From Arthrobacter glacialis (GTDB lineage: Bacteria > Actinomycetota > Actinomycetes > Actinomycetales > Micrococcaceae): a DNA stretch of 64,000 nt. Shown in pieces: positions 47,387 through 56,241 of this stretch. The notes beneath the pieces were generated by a model, which saw nothing but the letters and a program-made list of their open reading frames with translations, ran no database searches and was not told where the DNA came from. A program made the position numbers and the translations under genes. The number at the start of each line of letters is the position of its first letter. Positions within the stretch are counted from its first letter, which is position 1. The stretch spans positions 47,912 to 111,911 of the forward strand of contig NZ_PPXC01000014.1 in assembly GCF_002909445.1 (NCBI RefSeq), given 5' to 3'.

Positions 47387-47593
47387 TTAGATCACTTGCG
47401 GAGCTGATGGGAAGAACGGGTCAGGATGGTTGGGGGTGCTTGGTGCCGGCACCGGAGGAATGGGTTCGCTTGGATCATCCGGCTGGTGCGGATCGATGGG
47501 CTCGGTGGGTTCCGTGGGGGAATCGGGATGGGGAGTGGCGGGGAACGGTTCAGGAGCCAGGGGTTGCGGCTCTGTTGGCTGGTGCTCATTCAT
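47387..47593 (-). CDS. Proline-rich short protein
   Basis: 68 residues, about one third Pro, with Glu/Thr/Asp (TEPTEPIDPHQPDDPSEP). There is no fold signature. CAAGAAAG lies upstream of the ATG. Disordered proteins of this kind are hard to separate from chance frames in GC-rich DNA. Confidence 0.35.
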   Translation of the reverse strand: MNEHQPTEPQPLAPEPFPATPHPDSPTEPTEPIDPHQPDDPSEPIPPVPAPSTPNHPDPFFPSAPQVI

Positions 47594-47902
47594 CTTTCTT
47601 GCCTCTCGTTGATACATCTTCGTGGTGGCTAGATGGGGGAAGAACTGGGTATGGCCGCTGTTGTTGAGGGGATGGGTGGACGATTTCCATGGTAGCGAGC
47701 TGGCAGTTGTCCGTCCACAACTTTGGTGATGGGCAACTCGGTTCCAGTAGCAATGACAGCCATCGACATGGACGGTGCTTTCCGTCGTGGATTTTTTGAT
47801 TGCTCCTCGCTAGAGTCGAAGTGGCGGATGAAGCATCCAACGCACTATCCATCCGACCGAATGTTTTGCCACGTTGACCAACGCGAATGCGGAGGAAAAA
47901 CC

Positions 47903-48466
47903 ATGTTTGAACATTTCACCACTCCCGATGAGATCCTCCACTACAGGCTGGGTGCGGCCCTGACCATGGAGTACGATGCTCTGGAAATGATCGCAGCCAT
48001 GGAAAAGGGCGCTATGCGCAGCGACCTCCGGGAATTGCTGCATGAGCACACCCATGAAACCCGCCAGCAAATAGAATTTTTGCAGCGTTGCTATTCCATG
48101 CTGGGCGTTGACGTCCATCAGACGCCGTCCCCCACCAGCAAGGGACTGGCCAAGGAATCCAATGCCTTCATGGCCAAGACCGACAGCACCCTCGTGGACG
48201 CCGTGATCCTTGCAGGGGTGTTGGAAGTGGACCATTACGCGTCGGCTGTTTATGAAACCCTCGTCATTCAAGCCAAGGCGCTCGGTGCCGCAGGGGTCGT
48301 TGAATTGCTGACGCAAACCCTGGCGCAGAAAAAAGCCACCATCGAAAAGATTCTGGTGGCCTCCGAGACCATCGCCCACGCAGACGCCACAGACCACGCT
48401 GATGGAGACACACGGCCGCAGTCCGGGGTCCAGGTACCGCCCTATCTTCCGCCCTCAATGATTTAG
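47903..48466 (+). CDS. DUF892 (YciF-like) ferritin-like protein
   Basis: A 187-residue four-helix protein. ALTMEYDALEMIAAMEKGA (about 17-35), LHEHTHETRQQIEFLQRCY and DAVILAGVLEVDHYASAVYETL carry the spaced Glu/His expected of a ferritin-like dimetal bundle. YciF-type proteins are stress induced. ATG 47903 is chosen because GGAGGAAA stands just before it; the open frame to 47723 is unlikely leader. Confidence 0.82.
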   Translation: MFEHFTTPDEILHYRLGAALTMEYDALEMIAAMEKGAMRSDLRELLHEHTHETRQQIEFLQRCYSMLGVDVHQTPSPTSKGLAKESNAFMAKTDSTLVDAVILAGVLEVDHYASAVYETLVIQAKALGAAGVVELLTQTLAQKKATIEKILVASETIAHADATDHADGDTRPQSGVQVPPYLPPSMI

Positions 48467-48554
48467 CCCCACGCTGCCGCTGATAGATGTGAAGGCACAG
48501 AAAGATGCCGCGGATTTCCAACGCGGCCATTGTCGATCAACCAAGGAAGCTTAG

Positions 48555-48998
48555 ATGAACGAGCGTTCAGGTGAACCGGTGGAGATATCCACGCGCATGC
48601 GTCTAGGGGAGTGGACCCGGGATTCACTGGCAGAGTTGGTGTCCTATTATCAACAAAAGCTGCGCGAGATGGGCGCAGCCGATCATGAAATCGAGACATC
48701 CGTCGAAACTCCGGACGACGGCGGCGCGAACGTCAAAGTCAGTTGGCGGCATGAGGGTGTTCGCACCTGCGCTGACATGTGCCAAAGCATCATGGCGGAG
48801 GCAGAAAATTCACGCGGCCATGGCGAGGCCATTCCCGCTGGTGAAGCAACTGAGGACTCCAAGGGACTCGGTGCCGTGTTTGGCGATGCCGACCGTTCAG
48901 CCATTGACGAACCACCCACCCGCCGCGCAATGGACGCACTGAAGAACCAGGTCGATCCCGAACTCATGGCTACCACTAATGACGAAGGAAAGGCCTAG
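48555..48998 (+). CDS. Hypothetical soluble protein
   Basis: 147 residues with no membrane segment or signal. The first half (LAELVSYYQQKLREMGAADHEIE, NVKVSWRHEGVRT) looks structured; the second half is polar and acidic. Unrecognised. It lies between DUF892 and csbD genes, which suggests a stress-related role. Confidence 0.55.
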   Translation: MNERSGEPVEISTRMRLGEWTRDSLAELVSYYQQKLREMGAADHEIETSVETPDDGGANVKVSWRHEGVRTCADMCQSIMAEAENSRGHGEAIPAGEATEDSKGLGAVFGDADRSAIDEPPTRRAMDALKNQVDPELMATTNDEGKA

Positions 48999-49085
48999 CA
49001 AAAGAATGACCCATTCCTTCTCCCGGAACCCGCAGTTGACTACTCCGGGTGACGAAGAACGAGCAATCACACCAGAGGGAACGCC

Positions 49086-49318
49086 ATGGGTATCGGCGAC
49101 AAGTTTGATGCAGCCAAGGACAAAGTCACAGGGAAGATCAAGGAGGGCGTTGGTATGGCCACCGATGACAACTCCATGATCGTGGAAGGCAAAGCCGATC
49201 AGGTCGAGGGTGCCGTGAGGATATGATCGCGGACACCAAGGCCCACCTGAAAGACGATGCCGATAACCGGCACACGGACGGCACCGAAGGCGCGGCACCC
49301 ACCACTCACCGCGAGTAA
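49086..49318 (+). pseudogene. CsbD-family protein gene, frameshifted copy
   Basis: It starts exactly like the CsbD gene at 52458-52691 (MGIGDKFDAAKDKVTGKIKE) and is almost identical at base level. It reads GCCGTGAGGATATG where the intact copy has GCCGTGAAAGATAAG, i.e. one base is missing. This creates an early TGA near 49226; the original frame resumes afterwards to TAA 49316-49318. CsbD proteins are small stress proteins under general-stress control. Confidence 0.88.
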
Positions 49319-49780
49319 GAGCCACGTATTAACGCCACGATGAAGGTGGTAAAGGTGTGGGCGCCTGGAATTCTCGCACACCATCTCCACGGACGCATTT
49401 TTTGCAGAATATTCTTGGGCCGAATCTGATGCATCCAAAGAGACTGCGATCATCGACAAACGGCTGACGTGGTGAAGCGATTGGACTTTCATGTGAATCT
49501 GCGACATTGCGCCCCATTTTCATCCGTGAGGACGATCGGGGCGGCGGTCGGTTCGCAGCCCGTAGTCATGGTTCCCGAGGTGGAAGTCGTAGACAGTTCG
49601 TGTGAACTGGTCTAGCATTTTTCTCATCATCTGCTGGTCGGGTTCCTTGGCACGCGGTATGTATGTCATTGGGGCGGTGCGGAACTGAACAGTATGGTGT
49701 GGATTGAATCTATTGGTGTTGTCGCGCAGCCGTGGTTCTGCGACCCGGACGCGCATCGAGCTGATGTCGGAGAGCTGATA
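49319..49780. other. 462-nt stretch without a supported gene
   Basis: Open frames on both strands have mixed or improbable composition. One minus-strand frame (about 49520-49670, with MTYIPRAKEPDQQMMRKMLDQF) is not absurd but has no clear start or family. Remnants are possible. Confidence 0.4.
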
Positions 49781-50200
49781 ATGACTATCGATCCCAGTCC
49801 AGTGAGAGCCGAGCAAAACCTTGTCATAGCTGGCCCTCAGATTACCTGTATTGACTGCAACACTTCTGAGGATCTAACTATCGAATCCATTGAACCCGTG
49901 GTCCCGAGAACGGACGGTTGGGTGATGGTGGAATATAGCTGCGGGAAGTGTGAATCCTTCTACGCTCATGAGGCTTCGGTGCAAGCAGTGGCGCGCTTCC
50001 TGACTACTTCTGATACGCAACCGGGAGTGTTGAGATTCGGTCGCTACTACATTCATTGCGGTGAACCCATGGAAGCATTTGGCTTGCGAGTCACCGGTGT
50101 CGGGAGTGCTGACGATGATCTCCACAACGTTCTTGAGGTTCATATCCCCACGGTTGTGCTGCGATGCCGCTGTGGTTTTCAAATGCTCATACCGGACTAG
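49781..50200 (+). CDS. Zinc-ribbon-like protein of unknown function
   Basis: 139 residues with paired cysteines: TCIDCN (about residue 23), SCGKCE (about 53), HCGEP (about 95) and CRCGF (about 130). The spacing suggests one or two metal-binding ribbons. The rest is balanced soluble sequence. ATG 49781 (MTIDPSPV) is preferred; the frame is open to 49694. The YbdK-type ligase gene follows after 120 nt. No family recognised. Confidence 0.55.
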   Translation: MTIDPSPVRAEQNLVIAGPQITCIDCNTSEDLTIESIEPVVPRTDGWVMVEYSCGKCESFYAHEASVQAVARFLTTSDTQPGVLRFGRYYIHCGEPMEAFGLRVTGVGSADDDLHNVLEVHIPTVVLRCRCGFQMLIPD

Positions 50201-50320
50201 GGCAGGACGAATCTTTGGTGAGTTAGCGGCCGTCAATGACCTGTTTGGGGGACAGTGAGTTGCTCGGCAATCCATTCCTTGATTGATCCAGGCAGGACTG
50301 AATGGGAAGCGGGGTCGAAG

Positions 50321-51481
50321 ATGCTGACGTTTGGGATTGAGGAAGAGTTCGTTTTTCTTGACCGCGCAACACTAACACCGGTCCCTGTCTCGGCCGATGT
50401 TCAACGAGAACTCCAAGAATTTGATTTCGCCGGGGGTGTGGTCCGCAGTGAGTTTCTCCGCTCTCAGGTGGAATATGCTTCACCAGTGCTCGGCTCATTT
50501 GAGGAGGCCGCCGGAGCGTTGTGGAGTTTCCGGACAGCACTCACGTCTTGTGCTGAGGACCATGGAGTCTTGGCAGCGGGCGTCGGCACACCGTTCACGA
50601 ACCCCAACGGTGCCATGGTGACCGACAATAGTCGGTACGAGAACATTGCCGGCAGCATCGGGGCACTGGCATTCGAGCACCATCTAAACGGTCTCCACAT
50701 CCATGTGGGAGTTCCGGAAGGGGAAGCCGCCATTGGTGCGTTGAATTATCTGCGTCGGTGGTTGCCGGTCTTGTTGGCGATGTCTGCCAATTCGCCGTTT
50801 TGGTGTGGTGAGGACACCACGTTCTCCAGCTGGCGTGGTATTCAGTATCGGCGATGGACGACGGCGGGATGCCCGCCCAGGTTTCTCGATGCTGCAGATT
50901 ATGATCGCAGAACCAAAGCCCTGATCGGTATCGGTGTCACCCCGGATCAGGGTTCCATTTCGTGGTCGGCTCGGCTTTCACACCACCAGCCCACAGTGGA
51001 AATACGCGTTGCAGACGCCCAGTTGGAGCCCTCCACCACGTTGCTGTTGGCCTTGCTGGGACGGGCGCTCGTCGCCACGTTCCTAGGCAGGCCTGAGACG
51101 TCCTTCCCGGATCCAGGGCCTGAACTATTGGACGCGGCGTTGTGGCATTCTGCCCGACACGGTCTGACCGCCCAGTTGGTACATCCCGTGGACGAGAGTC
51201 TGGCACCAGCATCGGTAGTTATCCAGGCACTGCTGGATGAGACACACCAGGCATTGGAAGCATCAGGTGATCTCGCCATCGTCACGGCCCTGGCAGAGCA
51301 GCTCCTTCTGATTGGTACGGGAGCCGACCGTCAACGCCAAGCTTTCGCCGTGCACGGTAGAGAAGGACTCGCCGCGTTCTTGTCCAATGCGATCAAGAAT
51401 GAGTCCTCAGCTCATCAACCGGCGGCCGGGCATCTTGGACCGGATGACCCTCGCCCGTTGGAATCTGAACCGTTGGGGTAG
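50321..51481 (+). CDS. YbdK-type carboxylate-amine ligase (glutamate-cysteine ligase family 2)
   Basis: 386 residues. It begins with the family hallmark MLTFGIEEEFVFLD and contains HIHVGVPEGE (about 127-136), the PFWCGEDTTFSSWR-like substrate segment (about 162-175) and VEIRVADAQLEP (about 225-236). These proteins have weak gamma-glutamylcysteine synthetase activity. In actinobacteria, which use mycothiol, the true product is unclear. ATG 50321 directly starts the conserved domain, so the longer frame to 50255 is rejected. Confidence 0.88.
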   Translation: MLTFGIEEEFVFLDRATLTPVPVSADVQRELQEFDFAGGVVRSEFLRSQVEYASPVLGSFEEAAGALWSFRTALTSCAEDHGVLAAGVGTPFTNPNGAMVTDNSRYENIAGSIGALAFEHHLNGLHIHVGVPEGEAAIGALNYLRRWLPVLLAMSANSPFWCGEDTTFSSWRGIQYRRWTTAGCPPRFLDAADYDRRTKALIGIGVTPDQGSISWSARLSHHQPTVEIRVADAQLEPSTTLLLALLGRALVATFLGRPETSFPDPGPELLDAALWHSARHGLTAQLVHPVDESLAPASVVIQALLDETHQALEASGDLAIVTALAEQLLLIGTGADRQRQAFAVHGREGLAAFLSNAIKNESSAHQPAAGHLGPDDPRPLESEPLG

Positions 51482-51567
51482 GGCACGGGCCAGAGGCGGG
51501 TTTCTGCCAGAGCACTTTTCTTTCAGTGGTGCGTTGGGCGCGGCCAGTGAATGGGTAGTGGGCGTTG

Positions 51568-52074
51568 TTAGTGTTTTTTGGTTCGGACCAGCACTGGGTA
51601 GGCGGCGAGGACAGCCAGAAGGAAAACGGCAAGGGCGGTGGCAACGATGATTGCTTCGATTCTGCCGAGAACCATATCAAATACCAGTGCGGTGGTTCCC
51701 ACGACCAGCAACCCGATGAGCCACAATACTATGCGAAGTATGTTGTGGCCGGAGGCTACAAGTCTGTCTTTCACGTGCAGTCCAAAAAGTTCCCGGTGCA
51801 TTGCCACTGGTACCAGCATTAAGCAGGTAGCTAAGGCAGCAAGAAGGACGTTGCACAAGTACAGGATGGTTGCTGTTTGGTCGAGTTCGGTGAATCGTGA
51901 CTGAAAAGGAAGCGTCAGCAAGAAGCCAGCAATTATTTGGGTCCCCGTTTGCATGACTCTAAGTTCTTGAAGCAAATCATCCCATTGGCGGTCACGTTGT
52001 TCATTGCGGGTTTCATCCCGCCCACTGTCCGCAGCCAATTTACCAACGTCGTCTGCCGGTGAATCCAATCCCAT
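51568..52074 (-). CDS. DUF6328-type membrane protein
   Basis: 168 residues: polar N-terminus, then the family segment QWDDLLQELRVMQTGTQIIAGFLLTLPFQ-like (about 30-57), and about four helices (41-57, 66-88, 107-127 and 134-160). This layout is that of DUF6328 proteins, common in actinobacterial stress and antiporter neighbourhoods; transport has not been shown. It ends convergent with the ligase gene. Confidence 0.75.
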   Translation of the reverse strand: MGLDSPADDVGKLAADSGRDETRNEQRDRQWDDLLQELRVMQTGTQIIAGFLLTLPFQSRFTELDQTATILYLCNVLLAALATCLMLVPVAMHRELFGLHVKDRLVASGHNILRIVLWLIGLLVVGTTALVFDMVLGRIEAIIVATALAVFLLAVLAAYPVLVRTKKH

Positions 52075-52108
52075 ATGATCCGGAGCTCCCTACTTGGCCT
52101 GGTAGCTA

Positions 52109-52375
52109 TTAGGAGATTCTTGGTGACTCAATCAATTCTGCCTTGCGCTGGGAGGAGTATCCTGTGAGACCAATTTCCTTGGCTTTGACGCGCAAATCAG
52201 CAACTGTCCACTCTTCGTAGGCCGGGGATTTTCCGCCTTTTCGCCCGATTGTCGAGCGTCCTTCCTTGGCCGCAGCGTTGGAGATTCTTGCAGCCTTCTG
52301 CTTTGAAGCGCCGTCCTCGCGCAACTCCTCATAAAGTTCCGGGTCTTTCAGGCTCGGATTCTTCCTTGCTGGCAT
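52109..52375 (-). CDS. Small SAP/Rho-N-like domain protein (DUF7218-type)
   Basis: 88 residues, strongly basic/acidic mixed. The N-terminal KNPSLKDPELYEELREDGASKQKAARISNA is typical of a small actinobacterial family, and the C-terminal YEEWTVADLRVKAKEIGLTGYS resembles the helix-extended-loop-helix of Rho-N or SAP domains, which bind nucleic acid. A role in DNA protection is possible but inferred. Confidence 0.72.
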   Translation of the reverse strand: MPARKNPSLKDPELYEELREDGASKQKAARISNAAAKEGRSTIGRKGGKSPAYEEWTVADLRVKAKEIGLTGYSSQRKAELIESPRIS

Positions 52376-52400
52376 ATCATCATCCTTACTGGACAGCGCA

Positions 52401-52439
52401 GAAAGCCCGAGACACAGCTCTCAGGCTGGTCGGGCTTTC
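52401..52439 (-). terminator. Hairpin after csbD
   Basis: GAAAGCCCGA (52401-52410) pairs perfectly with TCGGGCTTTC (52430-52439), 19-nt loop. It lies just after the minus-strand csbD and before the next minus-strand gene, with weak T-richness only. Confidence 0.65.
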
Positions 52440-52457
52440 CTGTAGTTGGCCTAAGTC

Positions 52458-52691
52458 CTACGAGCCGGCCCTAGTGGTCGCCCCGCCTTCGGTGTCGTCC
52501 GTGTGTCGGTTATGGGCATCGTCTTTCAGGTGGGCCTTGGTGTCCGCGATCTTATCTTTCACGGCCCCCTTGACCTGATCGGCTTTGCCTTCCACGATCA
52601 TGGAGTTGTCATCGGTGGCCTTACCAACGCCCTCCTTGATCTTCCCTGTGACTTTGTCCTTGGCTGCATCAAACTTGTCGCCGATACCCAT
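52458..52691 (-). CDS. CsbD-family stress protein, intact copy
   Basis: 77 residues, hydrophilic, with the family start MGIGDKFDAAKDKVTGKIKE and repeated KADQVKGAVKDKIADTKAH. AGGAGGAAC precedes the ATG. It is the intact twin of the frameshifted gene at 49086-49318, in opposite orientation. Confidence 0.9.
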   Translation of the reverse strand: MGIGDKFDAAKDKVTGKIKEGVGKATDDNSMIVEGKADQVKGAVKDKIADTKAHLKDDAHNRHTDDTEGGATTRAGS

Positions 52692-53022
52692 GGCGTTCCT
52701 CCTAGAGTTTTTAGTCGATGACAGTGAGCCTACGCCTCCTGACCCTCTCACAACAGTCCCGCCAGAGGACGAAATGTTCCCGGACCACAGCTTCCCTCAA
52801 GTCTTTTGAAGGTGAAGGCATGATGCCCGAGGAATCTCTTCGCCGGAGAGCTTGGTTGGCAGGAATTCTGTTTCAAACGTCCACTTCGGAACGCGTTCAC
52901 ACCGGTCTGGTGCCGCCTGCCAAGAATCGGCGGCACCGGCAAAAGGGTGCCGCATTGCGTGACCAGACCTATGAACGGCCGTTGCCAGCCGCATTCTTCC
53001 GTTTGGTCGTCAGCGGCTTGAT
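52692..53022. other. 331-nt stretch without a supported gene
   Basis: Frames are open on both strands but have improbable composition and no family resemblance. It must carry the csbD promoter, which I could not identify. Confidence 0.5.
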
Positions 53023-53374
53023 CTATTGCCCCTTCGCACAGCTGTTCCGTTTGATGTCTTCTTCGGCCCCAAAGAGTTTGGAGTTGGTAGTTTTGAGGTC
53101 CAGCACCAAGGCCTCGAGTTTCAGGCTGGGGGCCAGATCGTCCCAGTTTGGTGAGTACTGGATGATAAACACTATCTGAGACGCCATCGTCGTGGTCCTG
53201 GTGTTGATGATGAGCCGCCACGTATCGGAGAGTCCCAGAATCAATCCGCTGAGTGCCCAGAGCACCAGAACGACGACGGGGCCGGCGACGACCCCACGGT
53301 GCCCAGGGGTGCGGAGGCTTTGGACGTGAGGCGAGCAGCGATATCTGCTCTGCCACCTGACTGTGCCGTTTCAT
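53023..53374 (-). pseudogene. Low-affinity iron permease-like gene, frameshifted
   Basis: The readable parts are MKRHSQVAEQISLLAS, then in another frame VVVLVLWALSGLILG, LSDTWRLIINTRTTTMASQIVFIIQ and SLKLEALVLDLKTTN. These match the order of the low-affinity iron permease family (helix, SDTWQLIINT helix, QLKLDELI tail). A frameshift near 53320 separates start and body, so a full-length product is not expected. Alternatively it is a sequence error. Confidence 0.6.
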
Positions 53375-53381
53375 CGGATTT

Positions 53382-54198
53382 TTATGGTGTGGGTGTTCCC
53401 CCATTGATGTTCAGTGTTTCACCGAGCACGTAGCTAGATTCCGGGGAGGCCAAGAAGACGTAGGCAGGGGCAAGCTCGGTAGGTTGTCCAGAAGGGTCCG
53501 GGGGCGATGGCGTTGACGCGGATGCCGCGCGAGGCCAACTGCTGGGCCAGTCCCTTGGTGAATTTGTTGATGGCCGCCTTGGTGGCGGCGTAGTCGATGA
53601 GGTTGGGGGAGGGGTTGTACGCCTGGATGGAGGTGGTGTTGATGATGGTGGCACCGGCGGGCAGGTGGGGCAGGGCGGCTTTGGTGATCCAAAACATGGC
53701 GAAGACATTCGTGGCAAAGGTTTGCTCGAATTGTTCGTCGCTGAGGTCTTCAAGACTGTCCATTGAAATTTGTTTCCCGGCATTGTTGACGAGGATGTCC
53801 AGACCGCCGAGCTGCGCCACGGCATCCGCCACCAAGGATCGGGCGGCTCCAGCATTGGAGATGTCCCCGGGCAGTGGGACGGCCTTTTGTCCGCTGTCGC
53901 GAATGAGTTGCATAACTACTTTCGCGTCCGCTGCTTCCGCTGGAAGGTAGGACAAGGCGACGTCCGCGCCTTCACAGGCGTAGGCAATGGCGACGGCGGC
54001 GCCGATCCCGGAATCGGCGCCCGTGATGAGCGCCTTCCGGCCAGTAAGGCGCCCTGTGCCGCGGTAGGAATGTTCCCCGCGATCCGTGTGGGGTTCCAAA
54101 TCGCGGTCCAGGCCTGGTTCGGGCTGGTCTTGCTCTGGCGGGCTGATGCTCGGGTAGCGGGTGACAGGGTTTTGAAAGGTGTACTGGTCTTGGGTCAT
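53382..54198 (-). pseudogene. SDR-family oxidoreductase gene with internal deletion and frameshift
   Basis: The first 245 codons read as a normal short-chain dehydrogenase of the general-stress type: N-terminal PEPGLDRDLEPHTDRGEHSY, cofactor motif ITGADSGIGAAVA, NNAG (about 131), and catalytic Ser with YAATKAA (YxxxK). At APGPFWT near 53490 the frame breaks; the expected PAELAPAYVFLASPESSYV end occurs in the next frame after a loss of roughly 25 codons, finishing at TAA 53382. The truncated protein would lack the C-terminal substrate lid. Confidence 0.82.
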
Positions 54199-54277
54199 CA
54201 GTGCTTCCTTTGGTCGGCTAACTTGCGGGATATGTTGGGGTCGGCCACACCAACGGTGCCCGGCGACGCTGCCAGTG

Positions 54278-54769
54278 CTAATCAGTCTGGTGTGGGATGG
54301 CGTCTGCAGCGTTGATGAGGGCGTCCCGAAGCAGACGCAGCGCGTGCAGGACTGTTTGTTCCACCACCGCTTCGGGTGCTCCGAGAAAATGATGCTCTTC
54401 CACACGAGCCCTGGTTCCGTCCCAAACCGCAATGAAGACAGTCCTGGCGGGCTTTCCTTCGGCTGTTTCAGGGCCACCCACACCAGTCACGGCGACACTG
54501 ACGTCGGCGCCGGTAAGGCGGCTGACACCTTGGGCCTTCTCGATGGCTACACGGCCCGGGGTGACGCCCCGGACCCTATATTTTGTTTCCGGGGTGTAGG
54601 CGGTGACGCCACCGCTAAACCACTGCGCGGCAAACTCGGCAGCGCCCAGGCACATGGCGATGGACCCGCTGGTGGGCGATTCAGCCACAGCGATCGTGTA
54701 TCCTTTCGCAGCTGCGATCTCTCCAATGGATTCAGCTACTTGGTGTGCGTCGCTCAGTTCCAAGTTCAT
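54278..54769 (-). CDS. CinA-type nicotinamide-nucleotide amidase
   Basis: A 163-residue stand-alone CinA C-terminal domain (PncC), which deamidates nicotinamide mononucleotide to nicotinic acid mononucleotide. The conserved IAVAESPTSGSIAMCLG lies at about 26-42 and AVTGVGGPE at about 93-101; the usual AESCTGG motif is altered to AESPTSG, so catalytic competence is uncertain. The start overlaps the CDGSH gene by 38 nt, implying a shared transcript. Confidence 0.82.
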   Translation of the reverse strand: MNLELSDAHQVAESIGEIAAAKGYTIAVAESPTSGSIAMCLGAAEFAAQWFSGGVTAYTPETKYRVRGVTPGRVAIEKAQGVSRLTGADVSVAVTGVGGPETAEGKPARTVFIAVWDGTRARVEEHHFLGAPEAVVEQTVLHALRLLRDALINAADAIPHQTD

Positions 54770-55055
54770 CGCTTACTGTCTCCTGCAGGTCGGTAGTGCT
54801 CGAACCAGTGGTTGACTTTTCCGTGGGCTTCGCGGCTGGTTCTTGCGGGTTGTCGGTGGTGAAGTTGATGAGCTTGTGGGTTCCGTCGCAATGAGGTTTG
54901 ATCGTCGAGGCCCCACAGCGGCACAGGGCGATGGTCTTGCGTTTGCGGGTGATTTCATCCCCGGTCCCTGTGAGCAATTCGATGTCACCCCGAATCAGTA
55001 GTAGTCCGTCAGGGCATGCTGTGATGCTCGGTGACGAGCGCTGTTGGCTGCTCAC
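54732..55055 (-). CDS. CDGSH-type iron-sulfur protein
   Basis: 107 residues from GTG 55055. The cluster motif CRCGASTIKPHCDGTHK gives the three Cys and one His ligands of the [2Fe-2S] CDGSH fold, preceded by ITRKRKTIAL. The front (ITACPDGLLLIRGDIELL) is the usual small beta region; the tail of about 40 residues is polar. The start overlaps the upstream redox-enzyme stop as GTGA, so it is translationally coupled. It probably transfers electrons or a cluster to a partner. Confidence 0.87.
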   Translation of the reverse strand: MSSQQRSSPSITACPDGLLLIRGDIELLTGTGDEITRKRKTIALCRCGASTIKPHCDGTHKLINFTTDNPQEPAAKPTEKSTTGSSTTDLQETVSDELGTERRTPSS

Positions 55056-56104
55056 GGAAGGGCCACAGATTCGCTCAGGGGCTGTCGAAGGGAACTTTCT
55101 TCCCGGTTCCACGTATCAAGCAGATGCGCTCCGGTGAGGCTGTCCATGTACAGGCAGGCTTGTGCACCGAAAATGATGTCTGGGAGGAGGTCAGGCTCAT
55201 CCTCGGCCAGGGCTCCGGCCAAATCCCTGCCGGCAATTTGTTCATGCACTGCATCGGCCTCAACATGCTCATCGAAGTACCAGGTCACATCTGCGCCATA
55301 GCCGAGCCGACGGAACCCGTTGCCATAGAAACGGTTGGAAATTGAAGAGGTCATTTCGAAGGCCGCCAGGTGGCCGGTAGTGGCGCCGCGGAGTCGACGG
55401 TGGAGACCGAACATTGACATCATGTTGAAGGAGGCCAGGGTCAATGCCGGAAGATGATTGACGTAGTATCCGTAAGCATCTGAAAGGTCCATACCGCGCA
55501 TGGTGCCAGCGAAAATGGTGGCCTGCACCTGATCTGGCCGTCCACCACCGTACTCGTCGGCTTGTATTTCCACTAAGGCGGCCTTTGCGCGTCCTTGGAG
55601 GCGGGGGATGGCCCAGGAGTGGGGATCGGCTTCTTTGAGCGTATACAAGGATTTATGCACAACGATCTCCCGTGCCTGCTCCACACTGGCCTGCCGGGCA
55701 ACATATTTCGAGACACTTGGGCTACTGTCCTCGGCAGTGAGTTTGAACAATTCGGCGGCGACAGCTTCAGCCTCGGCCGGTGGCAGATCGGGGACAGGAA
55801 GGAGGCCGCGCAGAACACTCTCGAAGCGTTCCTCAATCACCAACCGGATACTCAGGGGTTTGGCCTGCCATTCCCAGCGCGGATCCCAGTTACCTAGGCC
55901 TCCGTAATGAAGTGAATACAGAATCAGCAACGCAAGTTGTAGATCTTCATCGGAGAGAATGTCGGGGGCATCACGGACCGAGCGAACGGTATCCAAGAGC
56001 AGGTCCGTGCCTATATCTGGGTCCTCACCCGGAAGCGTGTTGAGCATGGACAGCAGGGACCCGCTGATCGGTCCCCGGGAATCTAGGGAAGTGAAAATCG
56101 GCAT
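55052..56104 (-). CDS. Iron-containing redox enzyme (heme-oxygenase-like fold)
   Basis: 350 residues, mainly helical. It resembles the family called iron-containing redox enzyme (HO-like diiron fold): LQLALLILYSLHYGGLG (about 65-81), EIQADEYGGGRPDQ (about 180-193) and WYFDEHVEADAVHEQ (about 275-289) supply spaced Glu/His ligands. ATG 56104 (MPIFTSLDSRG) is preferred over 56146. It is co-transcribed with a CDGSH protein, a pairing seen elsewhere in actinobacteria. Reaction unknown. Confidence 0.8.
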   Translation of the reverse strand: MPIFTSLDSRGPISGSLLSMLNTLPGEDPDIGTDLLLDTVRSVRDAPDILSDEDLQLALLILYSLHYGGLGNWDPRWEWQAKPLSIRLVIEERFESVLRGLLPVPDLPPAEAEAVAAELFKLTAEDSSPSVSKYVARQASVEQAREIVVHKSLYTLKEADPHSWAIPRLQGRAKAALVEIQADEYGGGRPDQVQATIFAGTMRGMDLSDAYGYYVNHLPALTLASFNMMSMFGLHRRLRGATTGHLAAFEMTSSISNRFYGNGFRRLGYGADVTWYFDEHVEADAVHEQIAGRDLAGALAEDEPDLLPDIIFGAQACLYMDSLTGAHLLDTWNREESSLRQPLSESVALP

Positions 56105-56241
56105 TGGATTCTGCCTCCGTTCATCGTGTGCCCCCGCACATGTCATGGTTCGGAGTAGTGCTTTTGGAGCGGGGCATCTTGGGAAACCTGGCAGTAAAGT
56201 TCATCCGGCCACAAGGGGCTGCCCCAGTGGTGAAGTGCTGG

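Noticed and set aside
47407-47667. Several overlapping plus-strand frames opposite the proline-rich protein
   Set aside because: Trp/Gly-rich translations produced by antisense of Pro-rich codons; not credible proteins.
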